Below the pieces are notes generated by a model. It did no database searches and had not been told where the DNA came from. It saw only the letters and a list, made by a program, of their open reading frames with translations. Shown piece after piece: positions 53,972-63,143 of a stretch of 64,000 nt of DNA (the stretch's first letter is position 1; each line of letters starts with the position of its first letter). This DNA comes from Coralloluteibacterium thermophilum (GTDB taxonomy: Bacteria > Pseudomonadota > Gammaproteobacteria > Xanthomonadales > Xanthomonadaceae). The stretch lies in contig NZ_JBHSGG010000033.1 of NCBI RefSeq assembly GCF_042654365.1, positions 1 to 64,000 of the forward strand, in the 5' to 3' direction. A program made the translations under genes and the position numbers.

Positions 53972-55177
53972 TCAGCGATTCACCTCCGCCCACAACGTCG
54001 AGCTCATTCCGAACAGCTTGATGAAGCCTTCGGCTTCCTCGACGCCCCAGTCGGCCGACTGGGCGTAGACCGCGCCCTTGGCGTTGAGGATGTGCGGGGA
54101 GCGGATCTCGACCGCGTCCACGCGGGCGCCGCTGGTCTCCAGCACGACGTCGCCGTTGACCGTCGCCTGGCTGGAGGCGAGGAAGGCCTCCAGGTCGGTC
54201 TTCACCGGGTCGTGGAAGAAGCCCTCGTAGACGACCTCCACCCACTTGCGCGCGACCTCGGGCTTGAAGCGGTTCTGCTGCTTGCTGAGCACTGCCTCCT
54301 CGAGCGCGCGGTGCGCGGTGAGCAGGGCCACGATGCCCGGCGCTTCGTACACGATGCGGCCCTTGAGCCCGATCGTGGTGTCGCCGGTGTACATGCCGCG
54401 ACCCACGCCGTAGGCCGCGAACAGGCCGTTGAGCTTCGCCAGGAGCTGGGCGCCGGGCATGCGCTGGCCGTCCAGCGCCACCGCCTCGCCCTTCTCGAAG
54501 GTCAGGGTGACCCGCAGCGCATCCTCCGGCCATTCGCTGCGCGGCCTGCACCAGCCGCGCGCGCCGGCGCCCGGCGCCTTCCAGTGGTCGATCTCGCCGC
54601 CGGAGAGGGTCACGCCCAGCAGGTTCTCGTTGATGGTGTAGCTCTTCTGCTTGGCCCGCACCTCGAAGCCCCGCTCCTCCAGGTAGGCCTGCTCGTAGGC
54701 GCGGGTCTGGGTGTGCTCCTTCTGGATCTCGCGGATCGGCGCGACGATGCGGTAGCTGCCGCGCGCCTTGACCGCGAGGTCGAAGCGCACCTGGTCGTTG
54801 CCCATGCCGGTGCAGCCGTGGGCGATGGCGTTGGTCCCCAGCTCGGCCGCGCGCGCGAGCGCCGCGTCGACGATCAGGTAGCGGTCCGAGACCAGCAGCG
54901 GGTACTGCCCCTGGTAGCCCTCGCCGGCCCACACGAACGGCTTGACGAAGCCGTCCCAGATCGCCGGGCCGCCGTCCACGGTGACGTGGCTCGCCGCGCC
55001 CAGCTCCTTCGCGCGCTGCTCGATGTAGGCCCGCTCCTCCGCATCCACCCCGCCGGTATCGGCGAAGACCGTATGCACGGCCCACCCCCGCTCCTGCAGG
55101 TAGGGAATGCAGAAACTGGTGTCGAGGCCGCCGGAGAAGGCGAGGACGATGGCGTTGGAGTCGGTGGGCGTGGTCAT
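53972..55177 (-). CDS. argG: Argininosuccinate synthase
   Basis: A 401-residue ATP-dependent ligase joining citrulline and aspartate. The PP-loop is LAFSGGLDTSFCI near residue 14. TVFADTGGVDAEE, GCTGMGNDQVRFD and MYTGDTTIGLKGR are standard ArgG segments. The start ATG at 55177 lies after the fold-back repeat that separates it from argF'. Confidence 0.95.
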   Translation of the reverse strand: MTTPTDSNAIVLAFSGGLDTSFCIPYLQERGWAVHTVFADTGGVDAEERAYIEQRAKELGAASHVTVDGGPAIWDGFVKPFVWAGEGYQGQYPLLVSDRYLIVDAALARAAELGTNAIAHGCTGMGNDQVRFDLAVKARGSYRIVAPIREIQKEHTQTRAYEQAYLEERGFEVRAKQKSYTINENLLGVTLSGGEIDHWKAPGAGARGWCRPRSEWPEDALRVTLTFEKGEAVALDGQRMPGAQLLAKLNGLFAAYGVGRGMYTGDTTIGLKGRIVYEAPGIVALLTAHRALEEAVLSKQQNRFKPEVARKWVEVVYEGFFHDPVKTDLEAFLASSQATVNGDVVLETSGARVDAVEIRSPHILNAKGAVYAQSADWGVEEAEGFIKLFGMSSTLWAEVNR

Positions 55178-55190
55178 GGTCTTGGAGGTG

Positions 55191-55350
55191 CGGGAGTGGG
55201 GTCGGGAATCGGGAATGGGGAATCGGGAACGGATCGGCCGCCGCGGTCGGGTGGCCACATGTTCTTCTGAAGCGCCTGGACAGGGGGAGCGGAACACGGA
55301 ACGGCGGCCTCGCCCTCCCTCTTCCCGATTCCCCCTTCCCGCTTCACCTC
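55191..55350. repeat. Fold-back heptamer array between argF' and argG
   Basis: The left arm (about 55191-55230) has GGGAATC, GGGAATG, GGGAATC and GGGAACG units. The right arm (about 55316-55350) is the pyrimidine counterpart (TTCCCGATTCCCCCTTCCCG). It has the same architecture as 53821-53948, and the right flanks of both run into a shared-looking TTCCCGC-TCACC sequence just before the next stop codon. Confidence 0.8.
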
Positions 55351-56360
55351 ATCAGCGCCGCCATCACCGCCTTCTGCACATGCAGGCGGTTCTCCGCCTC
55401 CTCCACGGCGATGCAGTTCGGGGAGTCCATGACGGCGTCGGTGGCCTTGACGTTGCGGCGCAGGGGGAGGCAGTGGCTGAAGACGCCGTCGTTGGTCAGG
55501 GCCATCTTCCGCTCGTCGACGATGAAGTGCCGGTACCGGTCGCGGATGGGCTTCTCCTCCTCCCAGCGGCCGAAGTACGGCAGCGCGCCCCAGCTCTTGG
55601 CGTAGACCACGTCGGCGCCGGCGTAGGCGGCGTCGGGATCGTGGCTGATCGCCAGGCTGCCGCCGGATTCCGCGACGTTGGCGCGCGCCCAGTCCATGTA
55701 GCGCTCGTCGAGGATGTAGTCCGGCGTCGGGCACAGCAGGGTCACGTCCATCCCCATGCGGGTGGCGATGGTCAGGGCCGAGTTCGCGACCGCGGTGTTG
55801 AGCGCCTTGGGGTGGTAGGTCCAGGTCAGGACGTACTTCCTGCCGCGCAGGTCGGTGGTGCCGAAGCGTTCCTGCAGGGCCAGCGCGTGAGCCAGCTCCT
55901 GGCAGGGATGGGTGATGGTCTCCATGTTGATGACCGGCACCGTGGCGTACTTCGCGAAACTGCGCAGGACGATGTCCTCGCGGTCGCGCGTCCAGTCCAC
56001 GAACTTCGGGAACGCCCGCACGCCGATCATGTCCACGTAGCGCGACAGCACCCGCGCCACCTCCGCGATGTGCTCCTCGCTCTCCCCGTCCATCACCGTG
56101 CCGAGGTCGAACTCGATCGGCCAGGCGTCCTTGCCGGGCTGCAGCACCACCGCGTGGCCGCCGAGCTGGAAGGCGCCCAGCTCGAAGCTGGTCCGGGTCC
56201 GCATGGAGGGGTTGAAGAACACCAGCGCGATGGCCTTGCCCTTGAGCGCGTCGCCGAGCTTCTCGCGCTTGAAGCGGGCGGCGTCGGCCAGCACGGCATC
56301 GAGCTCGGCACGGGACCAGTCCTGCGTGTTGAGGAAATGGCGGATCGGAGTGGACGTCAT
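55344..56360 (-). CDS. argF': N-acetylornithine carbamoyltransferase
   Basis: A 338-residue transcarbamylase of the Xanthomonas AOTCase type. The carbamoyl-phosphate loop reads SMRTRTSF (52-59) instead of STRTR of ordinary OTC. KDAWPIEFDLGT, TITHPCQELAHAL and HCLPLRRNVKATD (the Lys is carboxylated in the Xanthomonas enzyme) agree with AOTCase. It converts N-acetylornithine to N-acetylcitrulline and begins the operon argF'-G-E-B-(GNAT)-C-H-proB-A. A Rho-independent hairpin lies 48 nt upstream of its ATG behind an arginine-rich short ORF, suggesting attenuation. Confidence 0.95.
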   Translation of the reverse strand: MTSTPIRHFLNTQDWSRAELDAVLADAARFKREKLGDALKGKAIALVFFNPSMRTRTSFELGAFQLGGHAVVLQPGKDAWPIEFDLGTVMDGESEEHIAEVARVLSRYVDMIGVRAFPKFVDWTRDREDIVLRSFAKYATVPVINMETITHPCQELAHALALQERFGTTDLRGRKYVLTWTYHPKALNTAVANSALTIATRMGMDVTLLCPTPDYILDERYMDWARANVAESGGSLAISHDPDAAYAGADVVYAKSWGALPYFGRWEEEKPIRDRYRHFIVDERKMALTNDGVFSHCLPLRRNVKATDAVMDSPNCIAVEEAENRLHVQKAVMAALMR

Positions 56361-56407
56361 CGCGGTTCCGGAAGTTGTGGGAGGTCGGTCGAGCGGAAAC
56401 CAGAAAC

Positions 56408-56438
56408 GGAAAAACCCAGCGCGAAAGCTGGGTTTTCC
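56408..56438 (-). terminator. Terminator hairpin in the argF' leader
   Basis: A 10-bp stem (56411-56420 with 56427-56436, loop of 6) is followed on the minus strand by five T. It stands between the leader ORF and argF', where a terminator makes sense only if it is conditional. The glycine-zipper gene upstream has its own hairpin at 56632-56657. Confidence 0.75.
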
Positions 56439-56468
56439 TTGTGCAACGGAAATGACGGTGCGCGCCGT

Positions 56469-56573
56469 CTACCCAGCGGGAGTGCGGGGAAACGGTCGGC
56501 GGGCACGCGAGGTCATCCCCGACGCCATGCGGGCGGAGGTGAGGATGTCGGCGTCGGCGCGGGGCGTCGTCAT
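56469..56573 (-). CDS. Putative arginine-rich leader peptide of argF'
   Basis: Thirty-four codons from the ATG at 56573 to TAG at 56471-56469, with Arg at positions 5, 15, 23, 25, 26 and 30. A shorter start at 56516 gives MTSRARRPFPRTPAG with four Arg in 15. No strong Shine-Dalgarno is seen for either start. Its stop codon is next to the antiterminator segment, and the peptide itself probably has no function. Confidence 0.5.
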   Translation of the reverse strand: MTTPRADADILTSARMASGMTSRARRPFPRTPAG

Positions 56574-56631
56574 GCGCGGCGGATGATGGCAGTGCGTGCT
56601 GCGGCGCGCAAGCGCCCTGTGCGGGAAACGA

Positions 56632-56657
56632 CGACGGCCGGGCGAGCCCGGCCGTCG
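56632..56657 (-). terminator. Terminator-like hairpin of the glycine-zipper gene
   Basis: An 11-12-bp GC-rich stem (CGACGGCCGGGC with GCCCGGCCGTCG) lies 21 nt past the stop codon at 56678. It is followed on the minus strand only by a weak T-containing stretch. Confidence 0.6.
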
Positions 56658-56677
56658 CGGCGTGGAGGCGGTGCGGC

Positions 56678-57274
56678 TCAGTACGCCACGCCGTTGTCCT
56701 CGGCGGGGGCCACCGTGCTGCGCACGCGCAGGCGCTGGCCGGGGTCGTAGCTCATCCGCGAGCCGTAGACCTCGCCCTTGTAGCTGTACTCCACGTCGTA
56801 GGCGGCGATGCGGCGCTCGCTGTGCTCGACGTCCACCGTATAGCAGCCGCTCTCGTAGGTGGTCGTGGTCTGGTTGCGCTCGACCTGCCGGCCGATGGCG
56901 CCGCCGGCCACGGCGCCGGCGATGGTGGCGGCGTCGCGCCCGCGGCCGTCGCCCACCTGGCGGCCCGCGACAGCGCCGAGGATGGCGCCGATCGCGGTGC
57001 CGGCGTTGCCGCTGCGGTTCTCGATGCGCTGGTAGGGCTCGCTGTCGCAGCGCTGCTCCGGCGTGGTCCAGCGCACGTCCTCGTACACCGGGTTCACGCG
57101 CAGCACCTGGGCATAGCCGTAGTTGACGTTCTCCGTCGGCGGGGCCGGCGGGGACAGCGGCTGCGGGTACGCGGCCGGGGGCGGCGGAGGCAGATGGGAG
57201 GTCTGGGCGAGCACCGGGGCGGCCGCGAAGCCGGCGAGGACGAGCGTGGAAACAATGGAAGCGCGCAACTGCAT
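56678..57274 (-). CDS. Glycine-zipper 2TM (17 kDa antigen-like) envelope protein
   Basis: A 198-residue exported protein. A signal peptide (about 1-23, cleavage after VLAQ) precedes a Pro-rich linker (25-46). The glycine-zipper pair follows at about 92-133: GTAIGAILGAVAGRQVGDG and ATIAGAVAGGAIGRQV, the Rickettsia 17 kDa surface antigen pattern thought to insert in membranes. The C-terminal beta-rich domain contains a Cys pair (near 76 and 144). Function is unknown, probably outer-membrane or periplasmic structural. It is divergent from cysS. Confidence 0.83.
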   Translation of the reverse strand: MQLRASIVSTLVLAGFAAAPVLAQTSHLPPPPPAAYPQPLSPPAPPTENVNYGYAQVLRVNPVYEDVRWTTPEQRCDSEPYQRIENRSGNAGTAIGAILGAVAGRQVGDGRGRDAATIAGAVAGGAIGRQVERNQTTTTYESGCYTVDVEHSERRIAAYDVEYSYKGEVYGSRMSYDPGQRLRVRSTVAPAEDNGVAY

Positions 57275-57451
57275 CAGTGGTTTCTCCCGCGGAAATCGAC
57301 TCGAAGCCCGGGCGCCATCATCTCCCCTGGCGCGTCGGTTCGCACGGCCATGATTCCAGCACCGGGCGCCTGAATCACTGCTTTAGATTCCGTTAAACGG
57401 CGCCGGTTGCTTGCTAGACTGCGCGGTCAGCCACGCGCCATTCATCCGCCC

Positions 57452-58831
<1,380 letters not shown>

Positions 58832-58835
58832 GCCG

Positions 58836-59273
58836 ATGACCGACTTCCCTACCGAACCCACCGCCGCCACCGCGCAGGCCGCCATCGCCGAGGAATTCGG
58901 CTTCTTCGGCGACTGGTCGGAGCGCTACCAGTACCTGATCGACCTCGGCCGCAAGCTGCCGCCCTTCCCGGAGGAGGCGCGCACCGAGGAGAACCGCCTG
59001 CACGGCTGCCAGTCGATGGTGTGGATCGTGGCCGAGGGCGACGCCGCGCGCATCGACTTCCGCGCGGTGAGCGACTCGGCCATCGTCTCCGGCCTGATCT
59101 ACCTCGCCCTGCGGGTGTACTCGGGGCGCCCCGCGCAGGAGATCCTGGACACGGCGCCGCGCTTCGTCGCCGACATCGGCCTGGCGCGCCACCTGTCGCC
59201 GACCCGCAGCAACGGGCTCGGCGCCCTGCTCCAGCACATCCAGGACACGGCGCGCGCGCGCCTCGGACAGTGA
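58836..59273 (+). CDS. sufE: SufE family Fe-S cluster assembly protein
   Basis: A 145-residue protein that accepts sulfur from a SufS/CsdA-type cysteine desulfurase on the Cys in RLHGCQSMVW (near residue 58). Other conserved parts are DWSERYQYLIDLGRKLP and HLSPTRSNGLGAL. No suf operon is nearby, so it is a stand-alone SufE or CsdE type. The link to cysS (4-nt gap) may coordinate cysteine use. Confidence 0.92.
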   Translation: MTDFPTEPTAATAQAAIAEEFGFFGDWSERYQYLIDLGRKLPPFPEEARTEENRLHGCQSMVWIVAEGDAARIDFRAVSDSAIVSGLIYLALRVYSGRPAQEILDTAPRFVADIGLARHLSPTRSNGLGALLQHIQDTARARLGQ

Positions 59274-59320
59274 TCCGCGCCGCCGCCGCGGCTCCGCCCG
59301 CCCTTCACCGGAAGACGCTC

Positions 59321-60394
59321 ATGCGCATGCCGCGCCGGCCCCTGCCCGTCGCCCTCCTCGCCCTGGCCCCGCTCGCGCACGCCCAGCAGCTGCCCGACCC
59401 GGAAACCCCGGAGGCCTGCACGGCCATCACCGTCGATGCCGACCGCCTCGCCTGCTACGACCAGGCGCTGGGCCGCCCCGACCCGCGCCTCCAGACCTCC
59501 CGCCGCAGCGCACCGCCGCTCGACCGCGACACCCTGTTCGCGGTGCGTCCCCGCGCCGAGGTCGCCGCCGCCGCCCGGGGCTCGCGCCTGGACAGCCGCT
59601 GGGAGCTCGAACCGGAGTCCAGGCTCGGCATCTTCAACTTCCGCGCCCACCGCCCGGTGTACCTGCTGCCGGTGTTCTGGAGCAGCGCCACCAATGCCGC
59701 GCCCGACAGCCCGAACCCGCGCAACCGGGTGATGGAGCCGATGGACCTCGACGCCCTGGAGACCAAGTTCCAGGTCAGCTTCAAGACCAAGGCCTGGCAG
59801 GGCGTGTTCGGCGGCGTGGGCGACCTCTGGCTGGCCTACACCCAGAGCTCCCGCTGGCAGGTCTTCAACACCGACGCCTCCCGCCCGTTCCGCGAGACGA
59901 ACTACGAGCCGGAGGCGATCCTCGCCTTCCGCACCAGCTACAACCTGCTCGGCTGGCACGGGCAGATGCTGGGCCTGGGCATCAACCACCAGTCCAACGG
60001 GCGCAGCGACCCGTTCTCGCGCAGCTGGAACCGGGTGATCCTGCACGCCGGCTTCGAGCGCGGCGACTGGACGGTGACCCCGCGGCTGTGGAGCCGCGTC
60101 AGCGAGTCGAGCTTCGAGGACGACGACAACCCGGACATCGCCGACTACGTCGGCCGCGGCGAGCTGCAGATCGTCCGCCAGCTCGGCGACCAGGAACTGG
60201 CCCTGCTGCTGCGGCACACCCTCAAGGGCGGCGATGCGTCGCGTGGCGCGGTGCAGCTGGAGTGGACCTACCCGATCAGGGGCTCCCTCCACGGCTACCT
60301 GCAGGTCTTCCACGGCTACGGGGAAAGCCTGATCGACTACAACCACAAGGCGACCTACGTCGGCCTGGGCGTCTCCCTGCTCGAGTGGTACTGA
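59321..60394 (+). CDS. pldA: Outer-membrane phospholipase A
   Basis: A 357-residue protein with a signal peptide (about 1-22, ending in AHAQ), a Cys-containing N-terminal extension (residues 25-110) and the OMPLA beta-barrel. The catalytic His, Ser and Asn and the calcium site are in GINHQSNGRSDPFSRSWNR, as in E. coli PldA (HDSNGRS). It hydrolyses phospholipids in the outer leaflet of a damaged outer membrane, active as a calcium-dependent dimer. The C-terminal residue is Tyr, suiting BAM assembly. The ATG at 59321 is chosen for the signal peptide. Confidence 0.93.
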   Translation: MRMPRRPLPVALLALAPLAHAQQLPDPETPEACTAITVDADRLACYDQALGRPDPRLQTSRRSAPPLDRDTLFAVRPRAEVAAAARGSRLDSRWELEPESRLGIFNFRAHRPVYLLPVFWSSATNAAPDSPNPRNRVMEPMDLDALETKFQVSFKTKAWQGVFGGVGDLWLAYTQSSRWQVFNTDASRPFRETNYEPEAILAFRTSYNLLGWHGQMLGLGINHQSNGRSDPFSRSWNRVILHAGFERGDWTVTPRLWSRVSESSFEDDDNPDIADYVGRGELQIVRQLGDQELALLLRHTLKGGDASRGAVQLEWTYPIRGSLHGYLQVFHGYGESLIDYNHKATYVGLGVSLLEWY

Positions 60395-60440
60395 CGGGCG
60401 GCGGCGGAATCCGCCTGCGCGGGGGAGGCGCCGACACGAA

Positions 60441-60463
60441 GAAGCCCCGCAGGGCGGGGCTTC
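60441..60463. terminator. Bidirectional terminator between pldA and dksA
   Basis: A perfect 10-bp stem (GAAGCCCCGC with GCGGGGCTTC, loop of 3) lies between the two convergent genes. T-containing tails follow on both strands. Confidence 0.75.
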
Positions 60464-60491
60464 TCCAGGATCGCGCGGGCGGCGGGTTTCC

Positions 60492-61313
60492 TCAGTCGCC
60501 CATCTGGCGCTGGAGGTGTTCCCAGCGCTCCTGCGCGTCGATCGTGCGTTCCGCGGTCAGGCGCGCCTCGAGCCGCTCCAGGCCGATCTCCTCGCCGGTG
60601 TCCACGCAGTAGCCGTAGCTGCCGTCGTCGACGCGGCGCAGGGTGCTGTCGATCTTGTTGATCAGCTTGCGGTAGCGGTCGCGGGTGCGCAGCTCGAGCG
60701 AGTTCTCGGTCTCGCGCGTGGCCCGCTCGGCCTCGTCGCCGACGTCGCGCACTTCTTCCTTGAGGTTCTCGATGGTCTGCTTGGACTCCTCGACGAGGTC
60801 GTCGCGCCACTTGAGCAGACGCTGGCGGAAATACTCCAGCTGCATCGGATTCATGTACTCCTCGTCGGGCGACGGCCTGTAGCCCGGAGGAAGGGTCACG
60901 CGCTGGTTGTTCGCGGCCGCGGGACGGAGGGTCACCGGCTCGCGCTGCGAGGCGGGCGCTGCGGCGCGGGCGCGGGCGCCCTTGGCCTCGGCCTTCGCCG
61001 GGGCGGTCTTGGCGGGAGCGGCCTTCTTGCCGCTGTCCTTGGTCGTGCTTGCTGCGGTCTTGCTCACTGCGTTCTTCCCTGCGGCGGCCGGAGCCGCCGC
61101 CTTCTTGGCGGGCGCCTTCGCCGGCGTGGGAGCCGGTTTGGCGACCGTCTTGCCTGCGGCCTTCCTGGCGGGCGCCGCCTTCTTCGGGGCGGGCTTCTTC
61201 GCCGTCGTGGCCGCTGGCTTCGTGGATGTCTTTGCCGGTGCCGCGCTCTTCTTCGGCGTCGTCTTCGCGGCGGCTGGCTTGGCGGTTTTCGTTGCGCTCT
61301 TCTTGACGGCCAC
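60492..61313 (-). CDS. dksA: RNA polymerase-binding DksA with Lys/Ala/Pro tail and degenerate zinc site
   Basis: A 273-residue protein, about 120 residues longer than E. coli DksA. Residues 1-130 are a repetitive Lys-Ala-Pro tail like AlgP or histone H1. The coiled coil follows (about 160-215); its tip has DEAER, so Asp-74 of E. coli is replaced by Glu while Asp-71 is kept. In the zinc region only the first of four cysteines remains (GYCVDTG, then TIDAQER), so it should work without zinc like DksA2. With ppGpp it would tune rRNA and amino-acid promoters. The GTG at 61313 has GAGGAA 8 nt upstream. Confidence 0.92.
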   Translation of the reverse strand: MAVKKSATKTAKPAAAKTTPKKSAAPAKTSTKPAATTAKKPAPKKAAPARKAAGKTVAKPAPTPAKAPAKKAAAPAAAGKNAVSKTAASTTKDSGKKAAPAKTAPAKAEAKGARARAAAPASQREPVTLRPAAANNQRVTLPPGYRPSPDEEYMNPMQLEYFRQRLLKWRDDLVEESKQTIENLKEEVRDVGDEAERATRETENSLELRTRDRYRKLINKIDSTLRRVDDGSYGYCVDTGEEIGLERLEARLTAERTIDAQERWEHLQRQMGD

Positions 61314-61521
61314 GTCGGGCGTTCCTCGGCTGTGTGGTGATCGACCCTCCGGCCCGCCCGACACGCATGTCGCGCGGCATGCAGCGGTTGCTGCGGCCGC
61401 GACGGTCCTTACTGTCGTACCCCGCGTCGCCTTGAGGCGCAGCGGCGGCGTGTTATAGCCTAGTGACTCCGCAGCGGCAACCGCTTTCCGCCGAGTCTTG
61501 CCCGCGCTTCCGCGTGTTCCC

Positions 61522-61824
61522 GTGAAGTCCCTCCTCGTCGTCTTCCTGCGCGGCTACAAACTGCTGATCAGTCCTCTGCTCGGCACCCGCTGCCGGTTCT
61601 ATCCCAGCTGCTCCGACTACGCCCGCGAGGCGATCGAGACGCATGGTGCGGTACGCGGCGTCGCGCTCGCGGCAAGACGGCTGGCGCGCTGCCACCCGCT
61701 GCACCCGGGCGGCTTCGACCCGGTGCCGGGCACCGAATCCCGCTACCCCGACCTCGACACCCCCGGCGAACGCGACCGCGCCGCCCCCAGAGAAGAAAGA
61801 AGGAAGTGCGCATGCAGCGACTGA
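61522..61824 (+). CDS. yidD: Membrane protein insertion efficiency factor YidD
   Basis: A 100-residue small membrane-associated protein. The DUF37 core is complete: LRGYKLLISPLLGTRCRFYP (in part), SCSDYAREAI and RLARCHPLHPGGFDPVP, with the conserved cysteines. The C-terminus carries an extra charged tail. Normally yidD lies in rpmH-rnpA-yidD-yidC near the replication origin; here it precedes dihydroorotase with a 13-nt overlap. Several GTG/TTG starts are possible; 61522 removes only non-family residues. Confidence 0.9.
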   Translation: MKSLLVVFLRGYKLLISPLLGTRCRFYPSCSDYAREAIETHGAVRGVALAARRLARCHPLHPGGFDPVPGTESRYPDLDTPGERDRAAPREERRKCACSD

Positions 61825-63143
61825 TCGTCAACGCCCGGCTGGTCAACGAGGGGCGCGAGTTCGAGGGCGACCTGCGCATCCGCGACGGGCGCATCGAGGC
61901 CATCGGCAGCGGCCTGTCCGCGCGCGAGGGCGAGACCGTGACGGACGCGGCCGGCGCCTGGCTGCTGCCCGGCATGATCGACGACCAGGTGCACTTCCGC
62001 GAGCCGGGCCTCACCGCCAAGGGCGACATCGCCAGCGAGTCCGCGGCGGCCGTGGCCGGCGGCCTGACCAGCTTCATGGACATGCCGAACACGCGCCCGC
62101 CGACCCTCGACGCGCAGGCGCTGGCGGACAAGTACGCCATGGCGGCCGGCCGCGCCTGGGGCAACTACGGCTTCTACCTCGGCGCGAGCAACGACAACCT
62201 CGACGCGGTCCGCACGCTCGACCCGAAGACCGCGCCGGGCATCAAGGTGTTCATGGGCGCATCCACCGGCAACATGCTGGTGGACGACCCGGAGGTGCTC
62301 GACGGCATCTTCCGCGAGGCGCCGACCCCGATCATCACCCACTGCGAGGACACGCCGACCATCGACGCCCTGCAGGCGGAGTACGTGGCCCGCTACGGGG
62401 AGGACATCCCGCCCGAGTGCCATCCCGACATCCGTTCGCGCGAGGCCTGCCTGAAGTCGACGGAACTGGCCATCGCCCTGGCGCGCCGGCACGGCACCCG
62501 CCTGCACGTGCTGCACATCTCCACGGCGGACGAGCTGCGGCTGTTCGAGGCAGGGCCCATCGAGGGCAAGCGCATCACCGCCGAGACCTGCGTGCACTTC
62601 CTGCACTTCGCGCGGCCGGACTACGCGCGCCTGGGCCACCAGATCAAGTGCAACCCGGCGATCAAGGACGAGGCCGACCGCGAGGCGCTCATCCGCGCGG
62701 TGGCGGAGGACGTGATCGACGTGCTCGCCACCGACCACGCGCCGCACACCTGGGACGAGAAGCAGAACCCCTACACGCGCGCGCCGTCCGGGCTGCCGCT
62801 GGTGCAGTACGCCCTGGTCTCGGCGCTGGAGCACGTGCATGCCGGACGCTTCGACGTGGCGCGCGTGGTGCACAAGTTCGCGCATGCGCCGGCGCTCCTG
62901 TTCGACGTGGCCGAGCGCGGCTTCCTGCGCGAGGGCTACTGGGCCGACCTCGTGCTGGTGCGCCAGGACGACCCCTTCACCGTGCGCCGCGAGGACGTGC
63001 TCTCCAAGTGCGGCTGGTCGCCCTTCGAGGGCACCACCTTCCGCTCGCGCGTCGCCGCGACCTTCGTCAACGGCGAGCTGGCCTGGGACGGCAGCGGCCT
63101 GGTGGGGGCGCCGCGCGGGCAGCGGCTGACCTTCGCGCGATGA
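61812..63143 (+). CDS. pyrC: Dihydroorotase (class I type)
   Basis: A 443-residue amidohydrolase that cyclises carbamoyl-aspartate in pyrimidine synthesis. The metal motif is DDQVHFREPGLTAKGD, in which the first His of HxH is Gln, a variant also known in other dihydroorotases of this type. GIKVFMGAS contains the bridging Lys, THCEDTP and LHISTADEL give two His, and ATDHAPHTWDEK gives the catalytic Asp. The ATG at 61812 has AAGGAAG just upstream. Its stop overlaps the peptidase gene (ATGA). Allantoinase is similar, but context and motifs favour PyrC. Confidence 0.9.
   Translation: MQRLIVNARLVNEGREFEGDLRIRDGRIEAIGSGLSAREGETVTDAAGAWLLPGMIDDQVHFREPGLTAKGDIASESAAAVAGGLTSFMDMPNTRPPTLDAQALADKYAMAAGRAWGNYGFYLGASNDNLDAVRTLDPKTAPGIKVFMGASTGNMLVDDPEVLDGIFREAPTPIITHCEDTPTIDALQAEYVARYGEDIPPECHPDIRSREACLKSTELAIALARRHGTRLHVLHISTADELRLFEAGPIEGKRITAETCVHFLHFARPDYARLGHQIKCNPAIKDEADREALIRAVAEDVIDVLATDHAPHTWDEKQNPYTRAPSGLPLVQYALVSALEHVHAGRFDVARVVHKFAHAPALLFDVAERGFLREGYWADLVLVRQDDPFTVRREDVLSKCGWSPFEGTTFRSRVAATFVNGELAWDGSGLVGAPRGQRLTFAR

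Larger units (their letters stand above)
56408..56573 (-). promoter_or_regulatory. Candidate arginine-responsive transcription attenuator of the arg operon
   Basis: Reading the minus strand: a short ORF (56573-56469) has four Arg codons within eight (56507-56484). Its last sense codons and stop contain GCTGGGT (56477-56471, segment 2). Then come ACCCAGC (56433-56427, segment 3) and GCTGGGT (56420-56414, segment 4). Segments 3 and 4 form a terminator stem followed by T5, and segments 2 and 3 form an exclusive 7-bp alternative. A ribosome stalled at the clustered Arg codons would leave segment 2 free and prevent termination; one reaching the stop would cover it. Inference from sequence only. 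Confidence 0.65.

Noticed and set aside
56453..56586. Plus-strand open frame through the argF' leader
   Set aside because: It lacks a Shine-Dalgarno and family resemblance. The minus-strand arrangement of short ORF and competing stems explains the region better.
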